NCBI GenBank assembly: GCA_947652605.1
Contig: CANTFG010000319.1
Span: forward strand, 1 to 64,000
DNA: 64,000 bases
DNA from: Elmis aenea
Taxonomy: Eukaryota; Arthropoda; Insecta; Coleoptera; Elmidae
Direction of reading: 5' to 3'
The notes under the pieces were generated by a model. That model worked only from the letters and a program-made list of their open reading frames with translations. It was not told the DNA's origin and did no database searches. This document shows, in pieces, positions 23,501 through 37,747 of this stretch. Every line of letters begins with the position of its first letter. Position 1 is the first letter of the stretch. Position numbers and translations under genes: made by a program.

Positions 23501-26500
23501 CTGGTATTAATTTTTAATAATTTCCTAAAAATACCGTGCTTTAGTTAATACATATGTTCCTTGTGCGACTATTTCTAAACAATTTTAATTATTGATTTGT
23601 ATATCACAGGAACAGTTTATCCATCGCCTTTTTACATGAATACAATTGTTTTGCATATGTCTTTCAATGAGCTGGTTTTAATTTTTAATAATTTCCTAAA
23701 AATACCGTGCTTTAGTTAATACATATGTTCCTTGTGCTACTATTTCGAAACAATTTCAATTATTGATTTGTATATCACAGGAACAGTTTATCAATCGCCT
23801 CTTTACATGAATACAATTGTTTTGCATATGTCTTTCAATGAGCTGGTATTAATTTTTAATAATTTCCTAAAAATACCGTGCTTTAGTTAATACATATGTT
23901 CCTTGTGCGACTATTTCTAAACAATTTTAATTATTGATTTGTATATCACAGGAACAGTTTATCCATCGCCTTTTTACATGAATACAATTGTTTTGCATAT
24001 GTCTTTCAATGAGCTGGTTTTAATTTTTAATAATTTCCTAAAAATACCGTGCTTTAGTTAATACAAATGTTCCTTGAGCGACTATTTCTAAACAATTTTA
24101 ATTATTGATTTGTATATCACAGAAACAGTTTATCCATCGCCTCTTTACATGAATACAATTGTTTTGCATATGTCTTTCAATGAGCTGGTATTAATTTTTA
24201 ATAATTTCCTAAAAATACCGTGCTTTAGTTAATACATATGTTCCTTGTGCGACTATTTCGAAACAATTTCAATTATTGATTTGTATATCACAGGAACAGT
24301 TTATCCATCGCCTCTTTACATGAATACAATTGTTTTGCATATGTCTTTCAATGAGCTGGTTTTAATTTTTAATAATTTCCTAAAAATACCGTGCTTTAGT
24401 TAATACATATGTTCCTTGAGCGACTATTTCTAAACAATTTTAATTATTGATTTGTATATCACAGGAACAGTTTATCCATCGCCTCTTTACAGGAATACAA
24501 TTGTTTTGCATATGTCTTTCAATGAGCTGGTTTTAATTTTTAATAATTTCCTAAAAATACCGTGCATTAGTTAATACATATGTTCCTTGAGCGACTATTT
24601 CTGAACAATTTTAATTATTGATTTGTATATCACAGGAACAGTTTATCCATCGCCTCTTTACATGAATACAATTGTTTTGCATATGTCTTTCAATGAGCTG
24701 GTTTTAATTTTTAATAATTTCCTAAAAATACCGTGCTTTAGTTAATACATATGTTCCTTGAGCGACTATTTCTAAACGATTTTAATTATTGATTTGTATG
24801 TATATCACAGGAACAGTTTATCCATCGCCTCTTTACATGAATACAATTGTTTTGCATATGTCTTTCAATGAGCTGGTTTTAATTTTTAATAATTTCCTAA
24901 AAATACCGTGCTTTAGTTAATACATATGTTCCTTGTGCGACTATTTCGAAACAATTTCAATTATTGATTTGTATATGACAGGAACAGTTTATCCATCGCC
25001 TCTTTACATGAATACAATTGTTTTGCATATGTCTTTCAATGAGCTGGTTTTAATTTTTAATAATTTCCTAAAAATACCGTGCATTAGTTAATACATATGT
25101 TCCTTGTGCGACTATTTCGAAACAATTTCAATTATTGATTTGTATATCACAGAAATAGTTTATCTATCGCCTCTTTACATGAATACAATTGTTTTGCATA
25201 TGTCTTTCAATGAGCTGGTATTAATTTTTAATAATTTCCTAAAAATACCGTGCTTTAGTTAATACGTATGTTCCTTGTGCGACTATTTCTAAACAATTTT
25301 AATTATTGATTTGTATATCACAGGAACAGTTTATCCATCGCCTTTTTACATGAATAAAATTGTTTTGCATATGTCTTTCAATGAGCTGGTTTTAATTTTT
25401 AATAATTTCCTAAAAATACCGTGCTTTAGTTAATACATATGTTCCTTGTGCTACTATTTCGAAACAATTTCAATTATTGATTTGTATATCACAGGAACAG
25501 TTTATCAATCGCCTCTTTACATGAATACAATTGTTTTGCATATGTCTTTCAATGAGCTGGTATTAATTTTTAATAATTTCCTAAAAATACCGTGCTTTAG
25601 TTAATACATATGTTCCTTGTGCGACTATTTCTAAACAATTTTAATTATTGATTTGTATATCACAGGAACAGTTTATCCATCGCCTTTTTACATGAATACA
25701 ATTGTTTTGCATATGTCTTTCAATGAGCTGGTTTTAATTTTTAATAATTTCCTAAAAATACCGTGCTTTAGTTAATACATATGTTCCTTGTGCTACTATT
25801 TCGAAACAATTTCAATTATTGATTTGTATATCACAGGAACAGTTTATCAATCGCCTCTTTACATGAATACAATTGTTTTGCATATGTCTTTCAATGAGCT
25901 GGTATTAATTTTTAATAATTTCCTAAAAATACCGTGCTTTAGTTAATACATATGTTCCTTGTGCGACTATTTCTAAACAATTTTAATTATTGATTTGTAT
26001 ATCACAGGAACAGTTTATCCATCGCCTTTTTACATGAATACAATTGTTTTGCATATGTCTTTCAATGAGCTGGTTTTAATTTTTAATAATTTCCTAAAAA
26101 TACCGTGCTTTAGTTAATACAAATGTTCCTTGAGCGACTATTTCTAAACAATTTTAATTATTGATTTGTATATCACAGAAACAGTTTATCCATCGCCTCT
26201 TTACATGAATACAATTGTTTTGCATATGTCTTTCAATGAGCTGGTATTAATTTTTAATAATTTCCTAAAAATACCGTGCTTTAGTTAATACATATGTTCC
26301 TTGTGCGACTATTTCGAAACAATTTCAATTATTGATTTGTATATCACAGGAACAGTTTATCCATCGCCTCTTTACATGAATACAATTGTTTTGCATATGT
26401 CTTTCAATGAGCTGGTTTTAATTTTTAATAATTTCCTAAAAATACCGTGCTTTAGTTAATACATATGTTCCTTGAGCGACTATTTCTAAACAATTTTAAT

Positions 26501-29500
26501 TATTGATTTGTATATCACAGGAACAGTTTATCCATCGCCTCTTTACAGGAATACAATTGTTTTGCATATGTCTTTCAATGAGCTGGTTTTAATTTTTAAT
26601 AATTTCCTAAAAATACCGTGCATTAGTTAATACATATGTTCCTTGAGCGACTATTTCTGAACAATTTTATTTATTGATTTGTATATCACAGGAACAGTTT
26701 ATCCATCGCCTCTTTACATGAATACAATTGTTTTGCATATGTCTTTCAATGAGCTGGTTTTAATTTTTAATAATTTCCTAAAAATACCGTGCTTTAGTTA
26801 ATACATATGTTCCTTGAGCGACTATTTCTAAACGATTTTAATTATTGATTTGTATATCACAGAAACAGTTTATCCATCGCCTCTTTACATGAATACAATT
26901 GTTTTGCATATGTCTTTCAATGAGCTGGTTTTAATTTTTAATAATTTCCTAAAAATACCGTGCTTTAGTTAATACATATGTTCCTTGAGCGACTATTTCT
27001 AAACAATTTTAATTATTGATTTGTATATCACAGGAACAGTTTATCCATCGCCTCTTTACATGAATACAATTGTTTTGCATATGTCTTTCAATGAGCTGGT
27101 TTTAATTTTTAATAATTTCCTAAAAATACCGTGCTTTAGTTAATACATATGTGCCTTGAGCGACTATTTCGAAACAATTTTAATTATTGATTTGTATATC
27201 ACAGGAACAGTTTATCCATCGCCTCTTTACATGAATACAATTGTTTTGCATATGTCTTTCAATGAGCTGGTTTTAATTTTTAATAATTTCCTAAAAATAC
27301 CGTGCTTTAGTTAATACATATGTTCCTTGAGCGACTATTTCTAAACAATTTTAATTATTGATTTGTATATCACAGGAACAGTTTATCCATCGCCTTTTTA
27401 CATAAATACAATTGTTTTGCATATGTCTTTCAATGAGCTGGCATTAATTTTTAATAATTTCCTAAAAATACCGTGCTTTAGTTAATACATATGTTCCTTG
27501 TGCGACTATTTCGAAACAATTTCAATTATTGATTTGTATATGACAGGAACAGTTTATCTATCGCCTCTTTACATGAATACAATTGTTTTGCATATGTCTT
27601 TCAATGAGCTGGTTTTAATTTTTAATAATTTCCTAAAAATACCGTGCTTTAGTTAATACATATGTTCCTTGAGCGACTATTTCTAAACAATTTTAATTAT
27701 TGATTTGTATATCACAGAAACAGTTTATCCATCGCCTCTTTACATGAATACAATTGTTTTGCATATGTCTTTCAATGAGCTGGTATTAATTTTTAATAAT
27801 TTCCTAAAAATACCGTGCTTTAGTTAATACATATGTTCCTTGTGCGACTATTTCGAAACAATTTCAATTATTGATTTGTATATCACAGGAACAGTTTATC
27901 CATCGCCTTTTTACATGAATACAATTGTTTTGCATATGTCTTTCAATGAGCTGGTTTTAATTTTTAATAATTTCCTAAAAATACCGTGCTTTAGTTAATA
28001 CATATGTTCCTTGAGCGACTATTTCTAAACAATTTTAATTATTGATTTGTATATCACAGGAACAGTTTATCCATCGCCTCTTTACAGGAATACAATTGTT
28101 TTGCATATGTCTTTCAATGAGCTGGTTTTAATTTTTAATAATTTCCTAAAAATACCGTGCATTAGTTAATACATATGTTCCTTGAGCGACTATTTCTGAA
28201 CAATTTTAATTATTGATTTGTATATCACAGGAACAGTTTATCCATCGCCTCTTTACATGAATACAATTGTTTTGCATATGTCTTTCAATGAGCTGGTTTT
28301 AATTTTTAATAATTTCCTAAAAATACCGTGCTTTAGTTAATACATATGTTCCCTGAGCGACTATTTCTAAACGATTTTAATTATTGATTTGTATATCACA
28401 GGAACAGTTTATCCATCGCCTCTTTACATGAATACAATTGTTTTGCATATGTCTTTCAATGAGCTGGTTTTAATTTTTAATAATTTCCTAAAAATACCGT
28501 GCTTTAGTTAATACATATGTTCCTTGAGCGACTATTTCTAAACAATTTTAATTATTGATTTGTATATCACAGGAACAGTTTATCCATCGCCTCTTTACAT
28601 GAATACAATTGTTTTGCATATGTCTTTCAATGAGCTGGCATTAATTTTTAATAATTTCCTAAAAATACCGTGCTTTAGTTAATACATATGTTCCTTGTGC
28701 GACTATTTCGAAACAATTTCAATTATTGATTTGTATATGACAGGAACAGTTTATCTATCGCCTCTTTACATGAATACAATTGTTTTGCATATGTCTTTCA
28801 ATGAGCTGGTATTAATTTTTAATAATTTCCTAAAAATACCGTGCTTTAGTTAATACATATGTTCCTTGAGCGACTATTTCTAAACAATTTTAATTATTGA
28901 TTTGTATATCACAGGAAAAGTTTATCCATCGCCTCTTTACAGGAATACAGATTTTTTGCATATGTCTTTCAATGAGCTGGTTTTAATTTTTAATAATTTC
29001 CTAAAAATACCGTGCATTAGTTAATACATATGTTCCTTGAGCGACTATTTCTGAACAATTTTAATTATTGATTTGTATATCACAGGAACAGTTTATCCAT
29101 CGCCTCTTTACATGAATACAATGGTTTTGCATATGTCTTTCAATGAGCTGGTTTTAATTTTTAATAATTTCCTAAAAATACCGTGCTTTAGTTAATACAT
29201 ATGTTCCTTGAGCGACTATTTCTAAACAATTTTAATTATTGATTTGTATATCACAGGAACAGTTTATCCATCGCCTCTTTACAGGAATACAATTGTTTTG
29301 CATATGTCTTTCAATGAGCTGGTTTTAATTTTTAATAATTTCCTAAAAATACCGTGCCTTAGTTAATACATATGTTCCTTGAGCGACTATTTCTAAACAA
29401 TTTTAATTATTGATTTGTATATCACAGGAACAGTTTATCCATCGCCTCTTTACAGGAATACAATTGTTTTGCATATGTCTTTTAAAGAGCTGGTTTTAAT

Positions 29501-29723
29501 TTTTACTAATTTCCTAAAAATACCGTGCTTTAGTTAATACATATGTTCCTTGTGCGACTATTTCGAAACAATTTCAATTATTGATTTGTATATGACAGGA
29601 ACAGTTTATCCATCGCCTTTTTACATGAATAAAATTGTTTTGCATATGTCTTTCAATGAGCTGGTTTTAATTTTTAATAATTTCCTAAAAATACCGTGCT
29701 TTAGTTAATACATATGTTCCTTG
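17556..29723 (+). repeat. 12.15-kb satellite segment duplicated at +20.19 kb (left copy)
   Basis: From 17,556 to 29,723 the sequence matches 37,748-49,913 marker for marker at an offset of 20,190-20,192 bp. Shared rare variants include taggtaatac (17.89 and 38.08 kb), tagtcaatac (18.06 and 38.25), tgtgccttgag (18.93 and 39.12; 27.15 and 47.34), aatacgtatg (25.26 and 45.45), acaattttatttatt (26.66 and 46.85), ttccctgagc (28.35 and 48.54), gtgccttag (29.35 and 49.54) and tcttttaaagagc (29.48 and 49.67). Differences are few (for example near 27.39, 27.59 and 27.77 kb), apart from a cluster of small indels at 19.18-19.48 kb. The match ends where the left copy has ttgagcgac and the right has ttgtgcgac. 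Confidence 0.88.
20171..24230 (+). repeat. Satellite block, right copy of the +6,681 duplication
   Basis: Counterpart of 13,490-17,210. It differs by two extra monomers carrying the 'gtgctac' and 'tatcaatcg' variants (about 23,390-23,730), which are a local duplication of the two monomers before them. The block lies wholly inside the larger region repeated at +20.19 kb, so it is present a third time near 40.4-44.4 kb. A more diverged fourth copy of its middle part lies near 59.0-60.8 kb. Confidence 0.78.
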
Positions 29724-30930
29724 AGCGACTATTTCTAAACAATTTTAATTATTGATTTGTATATCACAGGAACAGTTTATCCATCGCCTCTTTACAGGAA
29801 TACAATTGTTTTGCATATGTCTTTCAATGAGCTGGTTTTAATTTTTAATAATTTCCTAAAAATACCGTGCATTAGTTAATACATATGTTCCTTGAGCGAC
29901 TATTTCTGAACAATTTTAATTATTAATTTGTATATCACAGGAACAGTTTATCCATCGCCTCTTTACATGAATACAATTGTTTTGCATATGTCTTTCAATG
30001 AGCTGGTTTTAATTTTTAATAATTTCCTAAAAATACCGTACTTTAGTTAATACATATGTTCCTTGAGCGACTATTTCTAAACGATTTTAATTATTGATTT
30101 GTATATCACAGGAACAGTTTATCCATCGCCTCTTTACATGAATACAATTGTTTTGCATATGTCTTTCAATAAGCTGGTTTTAATTTTTAATAATTTCCTA
30201 AAAATACCGTGCTTTAGTTAATACATATGTTCCTTGTGCGACTATTTCGAAACAATTTCAATTATTGATTTGTATATGACAGGAACAGTTTATCCATCGC
30301 TTCTTTACATGAATACAATTGTTTTGCATATGTCTTTCAATGAGCTGGTTTTATTTTTTAATAATTTCCTAAAAATACCGTGCTTTAGTTAATGCATATG
30401 TTCCTTGAGCGACTATTTCTGAACAATTTTAATTATTGATTTGTATATCACAGAAACAGTTTATCCATCGCCTCTTTACAGGAATACAATTGTTTTGCAT
30501 ATGTCTTTCAATGAGCTGGTTTTAATTTTTAAAAATTTCCTAAAAATACCGTGCTTTAGTTAATACATATGTTTCTTGAGCGACTATTTCTGAACAATTT
30601 TAATTATTGATTTGTATATCACAGAAACAGTTTATCCATCGCCTCTTTACAGCAATACAATTGTTTTGCATATGTCTTTCAATGAGCTGGTTTTAATTTT
30701 TAATAATTTCCTAAAAATACCGTGCTTTAGTTAATACATATGTTCCTTGAGCGACTATTTCTGAACAATTTTAATTATTGATTTGTATATCACAGAAACA
30801 GTTTATCCATCGCCTCTTTACATGAATACAATTGTTTTGCATATGTCTTTCAAAGAGCTGGTTTTAATTTTTACTAATTTCCTAAAAATACCGTGCTTTA
30901 GTTAATACATATGTTCCTTGTGCGACTATT
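29719..30930 (+). repeat. Seven-monomer block repeated at +3,762 bp (left copy)
   Basis: Matches 33,481-34,690 with an offset of 22 x 171 bp. Shared rare markers are aatgcatatg (30391 and 34153) and acagcaat (30649 and 34411). Beyond it the correspondence continues with two extra monomers (aaagttg near 31.0 kb and 35.1 kb, offset 24 x 171). Confidence 0.72.
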
Positions 30931-33480
30931 TCGAAACAATTTCAATTATTGATTTGTATATGACAGGAACAGTTTATCCATCGCCTTTTTACATGAATAA
31001 AGTTGTTTTGCATATGTCTTTCAATGAGCTGGTTTTAATTTTTAATAATTTCCTAAAAATACCGTGCTTTAGTTAATACATATGTTCCTTGTGCGACTAT
31101 TTTGAAACAATTTCAATTATTGATTTGTATATGACAGGAACAGTTTATCCATCGCCTCTTTACATGAATACAATTGTTTTGCATATGTCTTTCAATAAGC
31201 TGGTTTTAATTTTTAATAATTTCCTAAAAATACCGTGCTTTAGTTAATACATATGTTCCTTGAGCGACTATTTCGAAACAATTTTAATTATTGATTTGTA
31301 TATCACAGGAACAGTTTATCTATCGCCTCTTTACATGAATACAATTGTTTTGCTTATGTCTTTCAATGAGCTGGTTTTAATTTTTAATAATTTCCTAAAA
31401 ATACCGTGCTTTAGTTAATACATATGTTTCTTGAGCGACTATTTCTGAACAATTTTAATTATTGATTTGTATATCACAGAAACAGTTTATCCATCGCCTC
31501 TTTACATGAATACAATTGTTTTGCATATGTCTTTCAATGAGCTGGTATTAATTTTTAATAATTTCCTAAAAATACCGTGCTTTAGTTAATACATATGTTC
31601 CTTGTGCGACTATTTCGAAACAATTTCAATTATTGATTTGTATATCACAGGAACAGTTTATCCATCGCCTTTTTACATGAATACAATTGTTTTGCATATG
31701 TCTTTCAATGAGCTGGTTTTAATTTTTAATAATTTCCTAAAAATACCGTGCTTTAGTTAATACATATGTTCCTTGAGCGACTATTTCTAAACAATTTTAA
31801 TTATTGATTTGTATATCACAGGAACAGTTTATCCATCGCCTCTTTACAGGAATACAATTGTTTTGCATATGTCTTTCAATGAGCTGGTTTTAATTTTTAA
31901 TAATTTCCTAAAAATACCGTGCATTAGTTAATACATATGTTCCTTGAGCGACTATTTCTGAACAATTTTAATTATTAATTTGTATATCACAGGAACAGTT
32001 TATCCATCGCCTCTTTACATGAATACAATTGTTTTGCATATGTCTTTCAATGAGCTGGTTTTAATTTTTAATAATTTCCTAAAAATACCGTGCTTTAGTT
32101 AATACATATGTTCCTTGAGCGACTATTTCTAAAAAATTTTAATTATTGATTTGTATATCACAGGAACAGTTTATCCATCGCCTCTTTACATGAATACAAT
32201 TGTTTTGCATATGTCTTTCAATGAGCTGGTTTTAATTTTTAATAATTTCCTAAAAATACCGTGCTTTAGTTAATACATATGTTCCTTGAGCGACTATTTC
32301 GAAACAATTTTAATTATTGATTTGTATATCACAGGAACAGTTTATCCATCGCCTCTTTACATGAATACAATTGTTTTGCATATGTCTTTCAATGAGCTGG
32401 CTTTAATTTTTAATAATTTCCTAAAAATACCGTGCTTTAGTTAATACATATGTTCCTTGAGCGACTGTTTCTAAACAATTTTAATTATTGATTTGTATAT
32501 CACAGGAACAGTTTATCCATCGCCTCTTTACATGAATACAATTGTTTTGCATATGTCTTTCAATGAGCTGGTTTTAATTTTTAATAATTTCCTAAAAATA
32601 CCGTGCTTTAGTTAATACATATGTTCCTTGAGCGACTATTTCTAAACAATTTTAATTATTGATTTGTATGTCACAGAAACAGTTTATCCATCGCCTCTTT
32701 ACAGGAATACAATTGTTTTGCATATGTCTTTCAATGAGCTGGTTTTAATTTTTAAAAATTTCCTAAAAATACCGTGCTTTAGTTAATACATATGTTTCTT
32801 GTGCGACTATTTCGAAACAATTTCAATTATTGATTTGTATATGACAGGAACAGTTTATCCATCGCCTTTTTACATGAATAAAATTGTTTTGCATATGTCT
32901 TTCAATGAGCTGGTTTTAATTTTTAATAATTTCCTAAAAATACCGTGCTTTAGTTAATACATATGTTCCTTGTGCGACTATTTTGAAACAATTTCAATTA
33001 TTGATTTGTATATGACAGGAACAGTTTATCCATCGCCTCTTTACATGAATACAATTGTTTTGCATATGTCTTTCAATGAGCTGGTTTTATTTTTTAATAA
33101 TTTCCTAAAAATACCGTGCTTTAGTTAATACATATGTTCCTTGAGCGTTTATTTCTAAACAATTTTAATTATTGATCTGTATATCACAGAAACAGTTTAT
33201 CCATCGCCTCTTTACATGAATACAATTGTTTTGCATATGTCTTTCAATGAGCTGGTATTAATTTTTAATAATTTCCTAAAAATACCGTGCTTTAGTTAAT
33301 ACATATGTTCCTTGTGCGACTATTTCGAAACAATTTCAATTATTGATTTGTATATCACAGGAACAGTTTATCCATCGCCTCTTTACATGAATACAATTGT
33401 TTTGCATATGTCTTTCAATGAGCTGGTTTTAATTTTTAATAATTTCCTAAAAATACCGTGCTTTAGTTAATACATATGTT

Positions 33481-34690
33481 CCTTGAGCGACTATTTCTAA
33501 ACAATTTTAATTATTGATTTGTATATCACAGGAACAGTTTATCCATCGCCTCTTTACAGGAATACAATTGTTTTGCATATGTCTTTCAATGAGCTGGTTT
33601 TAATTTTTAATAATTTCCTAAAAATACCGTGCATTAGTTAATACATATGTTCCTTGAGCGACTATTTCTGAACAATTTTAATTATTGATTTGTATATCAC
33701 AGGAACAGTTTATCCATCGCCTCTTTACATGAATACAATTGTTTTGCATATGTCTTTCAATGAGCTGGTTTTAATTTTTAATAATTTCCTAAAAATACCG
33801 TGCTTTAGTTAATACATATGTTCCTTGAGCGACTATTTCTAAACGATTTTAATTATTGATTTGTATATCACAGGAATAGTTTATCCATCGCCTCTTTACA
33901 TGAATACAATTGTTTTGCATATGTCTTTCAATGAGCTGGTTTTAATTTTTAATAATTTCCTAAAAATACCGTGCTTTAGTTAATACATATGTTCCTTGTG
34001 CGACTATTTCGAAACAATTTCAATTATTGATTTGTATATGACAGGAACAGTTTATCCATCGCTTCTTTACATGAATACAATTGTTTTGCATATGTCTTTC
34101 AATGAGCTGGTTTTATTTTTTAATAATTTCCTAAAAATACCGTGCTTTAGTTAATGCATATGTTCCTTGAGCGACTATTTCTGAACAATTTTAATTATTG
34201 ATTTGTATATCACAGAAACAGTTTATCCATCGCCTCTTTACAGGAATACAATTGTTTTGCATATGTCTTTCAATGAGCTGGTTTTAATTTTTAAAAATTT
34301 CCTAAAAATACCGTGCTTTAGTTAATACATATGTTTCTTGAGCGACTATTTCTGAACAATTTTAATTATTGATTTGTATATCACAGAAACAGTTTATCCA
34401 TCGCCTCTTTACAGCAATACAATTGTTTTGCATATGTCTTTCAATGAGCTGGTTTTAATTTTTAATAATTTCCTAAAAATACCGTGCTTTAGTTAATACA
34501 TATGTTCCTTGAGCGACTATTTCTGAACAATTTTAATTATTGATTTGTATATCACAGAAACAGTTTATCCATCGCCTCTTTACATGAATACAATTGTTTT
34601 GCATATGTCTTTCAAAGAGCTGGTTTTAATTTTTACTAATTTCCTAAAAATACCGTGCTTTAGTTAATACATATGTTCCTTGTGCGACTA
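33481..34690 (+). repeat. Seven-monomer block repeated at +3,762 bp (right copy)
   Basis: Counterpart of 29,719-30,930. Immediately after it, acagcaat appears again at 34924, 513 bp (three monomers) after the copy at 34411, so a three-monomer duplication is nested at its right end. Confidence 0.7.
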
Positions 34691-35359
34691 TTTTGAAACA
34701 ATTTCAATTATTGATTTGTATATGACAGGAACAGTTTATCCATCGCTTCTTTACAGGAATACAATTGTTTTGCATATGTCTTTCAATGAGCTGGTTTTAA
34801 TTTTTAAAAATTTCCTAAAAATACCGTGCTTTAGTTAATACATATGTTTCTTGAGCGACTATTTCTGAACAATTTTAATTATTGATTTGTATATCACAGA
34901 AACAGTTTATCCATCGCCTCTTTACAGCAATACAATTGTTTTGCATATGTCTTTCAATGAGCTGGTTTTAATTTTTAATAATTTCCTAAAAATACCGTGC
35001 TTTAGTTAATACATATGTTCCTTGAGCGACTATTTCTGAACAATTTCAATTATTGATTTGTATATGACAGGAACAGTTTATCCATCGCCTTTTTACATGA
35101 ATAAAGTTGTTTTGCATATGTCTTTCAATGAGCTGGTTTTAATTTTTAATAATTTCCTAAAAATACCGTGCTTTAGTTAATACATATGTTCCTTGTGCGA
35201 CTATTTTGAAACAATTTCAATTATTGATTTGTATATGACAGGAACAGTTTATCCATCGCTTCTTTACATGAATACAATTGTTTTGCATATGTCTTTCAAT
35301 GAGCTGGTTTTATTTTTTAATAATTTCCTAAAAATACCGTGCTTTAGTTAATACATATG

Positions 35360-37647
35360 TTCCTTGAGCGATTATTTCTAAACAATTTTAATTATTGATT
35401 TGTATATCACAGAAACAGTTTATCCATCGCCTCTTTACATGAATACAATTGTTTTGCATATGTCTTTCAATGAGCTGGTATTAATTTTTAATAATTTCCT
35501 AAAAATACCGTGCTTTAGTTAATACATATGTTCCTTGTGCGACTATTTCGAAACAATTTCAATTATTGATTTGTATATGACAGGAACAGTTTATCCATCG
35601 CCTCTTTACATGAATACAATTGTTTTGCATATGTCTTTCAATGAGCTGGTTTTAATTTTTAATAATTTCCTAAAAATACCGTGCTTTAGTTAATACATAT
35701 GTTCCTTGAGCGACTATTTCTAAACAATTTTAATTATTGATTTGTATATCACAGGAACAGTTTATCCATCGCCTCTTTACAGGAATACAATTGTTTTGCA
35801 TATGTCTTTCAATGAGCTGGTTTTAATTTTTAATAATTTCCTAAAAATACCGTGCATTAGTTAATACATATGTTCCTTGAGCGACTATTTCTGTACAATT
35901 TTAATTATTAATTTGTATATCACAGGAACAGTTTATCCATCGCCTCTTTACATGAATACAATTGTTTTGCATATGTCTTTCAATGAGCTGGTTTTAATTT
36001 TTAATAATTTCCTAAAAATACCGTGCTTTAGTTAATACATATGTTCCTTGAGCGACTATTTCTAAACGATTTTAATTATTGATTTGTATATCACAGGAAC
36101 AGTTTATCCATCGCCTCTTTACATGAATACAATTGTTTTGCATATGTCTTTCAATGAGCTGGTTTTAATTTTTAATAATTTCCTAAAAATACCGTGCTTT
36201 AGGTAATACATATGTTCCTTGTGCGACTATTTCGAAACAATTTCAATTATTGATTTGTATATGACAGGAACAGTTTATCCATCGCTTCTTTACATGAATA
36301 CAATTGTTTTGCATATGTCTTTCAATGAGCTGGTTTTATTTTTTAATAATTTCCTAAAAATACCGTGCTTTAGTCAATACATATGTTCCTTGAGCGACTA
36401 TTTCTAAACAATTTTAATTATTGATTTGTATATCACAGAAACAGTTTATCCATCGCCTCTTTACATGAATACAATTGTTTTGCATATGTCTTTCAATGAG
36501 CTGGTATTAATTTTTAATAATTTCCTAAAAATACCGTGCTTTAGTTAATACATATGTTCCTTGTGCGACTATTTCGAAACAATTTCAATTATTGATTTGT
36601 ATATCACAGGAACAGTTTATCCATCGCCTCTTTACATGAATACAATTGTTTTGCATATGTCTTTCAATGAGCTGGTTTTAATTTTTAATAATTTCCTAAA
36701 AATACCGTGCTTTAGTTAATACATATGTTCCTTGAGCGACTATTTCTAAACAATTTTAATTATTGATTTGTATATCACAGGAACAGTTTATCCATCGCCT
36801 CTTTACAGGAATACAATTGTTTTGCATATGTCTTTCAATGAGCTGTTTTTAATTTTTAATAATTTCCTAAAAATACCGTGCTTTAGTTAATACATATGTT
36901 CCTTGAGCGACTATTTCTGAACAATTTTAATTATTGATTTGTATATCACAGGAACAGTTTATCCATCGCCTCTTTACATGAATACAATTGTTTTGCATAT
37001 GTCTTTCAATGAGCTGGTTTTAATTTTTAATAATTTCCTAAAAATACCGTGCTTTAGTTAATACATATGTTCCTTGAGCGACTATTTCTAAACAATTTTA
37101 ATTATTGATTTGTATATCACAGGAACAGTTTATCCATCGCCTCTTTACATGAATACAATTGTTTTGCATATGTCTTTCAATGAGCTGGTTTTAATTTTTA
37201 ATAATTTCCTAAAAATACCGTGCTTTAGTTAATACATATGTGCCTTGAGCGACTATTTCGAAACAATTTTAATTATTGATTTGTATATCACAGGAACAGT
37301 TTATCCATCGCCTCTTTACATGAATACAATTGTTTTGCATATGTCTTTCAATGAGCTGGTTTTAATTTTTAATAATTTCCTAAAAATACCGTGCTTTAGT
37401 TAATACATATGTTCCTTGAGCGACTATTTCTAAACAATTTTAATTATTGATTTGTATATCACAGGAACAGTTTATCCATCGCCTCTTTACATGAATACAA
37501 TTGTTTTGCATATGTCTTTCAATGAGCTGGCATTAATTTTTAATAATTTCCTAAAATAACCGTGCTTTAGTTAATACATATGTTCCTTGTGCGACTATTT
37601 CGAAACAATTTCAATTATTGATTTGTATATGACAGGAACAGTTTATC
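35360..37647 (+). repeat. Third copy of the 17.05-19.2 kb segment
   Basis: Matches 17.05-19.2 kb (including the ttctgtacaatt marker and the ctaaaataaccg variant). It also matches the following 37,748-39,530 stretch at exactly 1,881 bp (11 x 171). The two 62-codon frames at 36219-36407 and 38100-38288 are identical because of this duplication. They start at TTG and stay open only because two substitutions remove the usual stops, so they are not called as genes. The equivalent position in the 17.9-kb copy has an extra T near 18.03 kb that shifts the frame. Confidence 0.8.
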
Positions 37648-37747
37648 CATCGCTTCTTTACATGAATACAATTGTTTTGCATATGTCTTTCAATGAGCTG
37701 GTTTTATTTTTTAATAATTTCCTAAAAATACCGTGCTTTAGTTAATG

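Noticed and set aside
36219..36407. 62-codon open frame on the plus strand
   Set aside because: It starts at TTG and reads through slightly more than one satellite monomer. It is open only because of two substitutions (ttttatttttt and tagtcaat) that remove common stops. 171 is divisible by 3, so such frames arise by chance.
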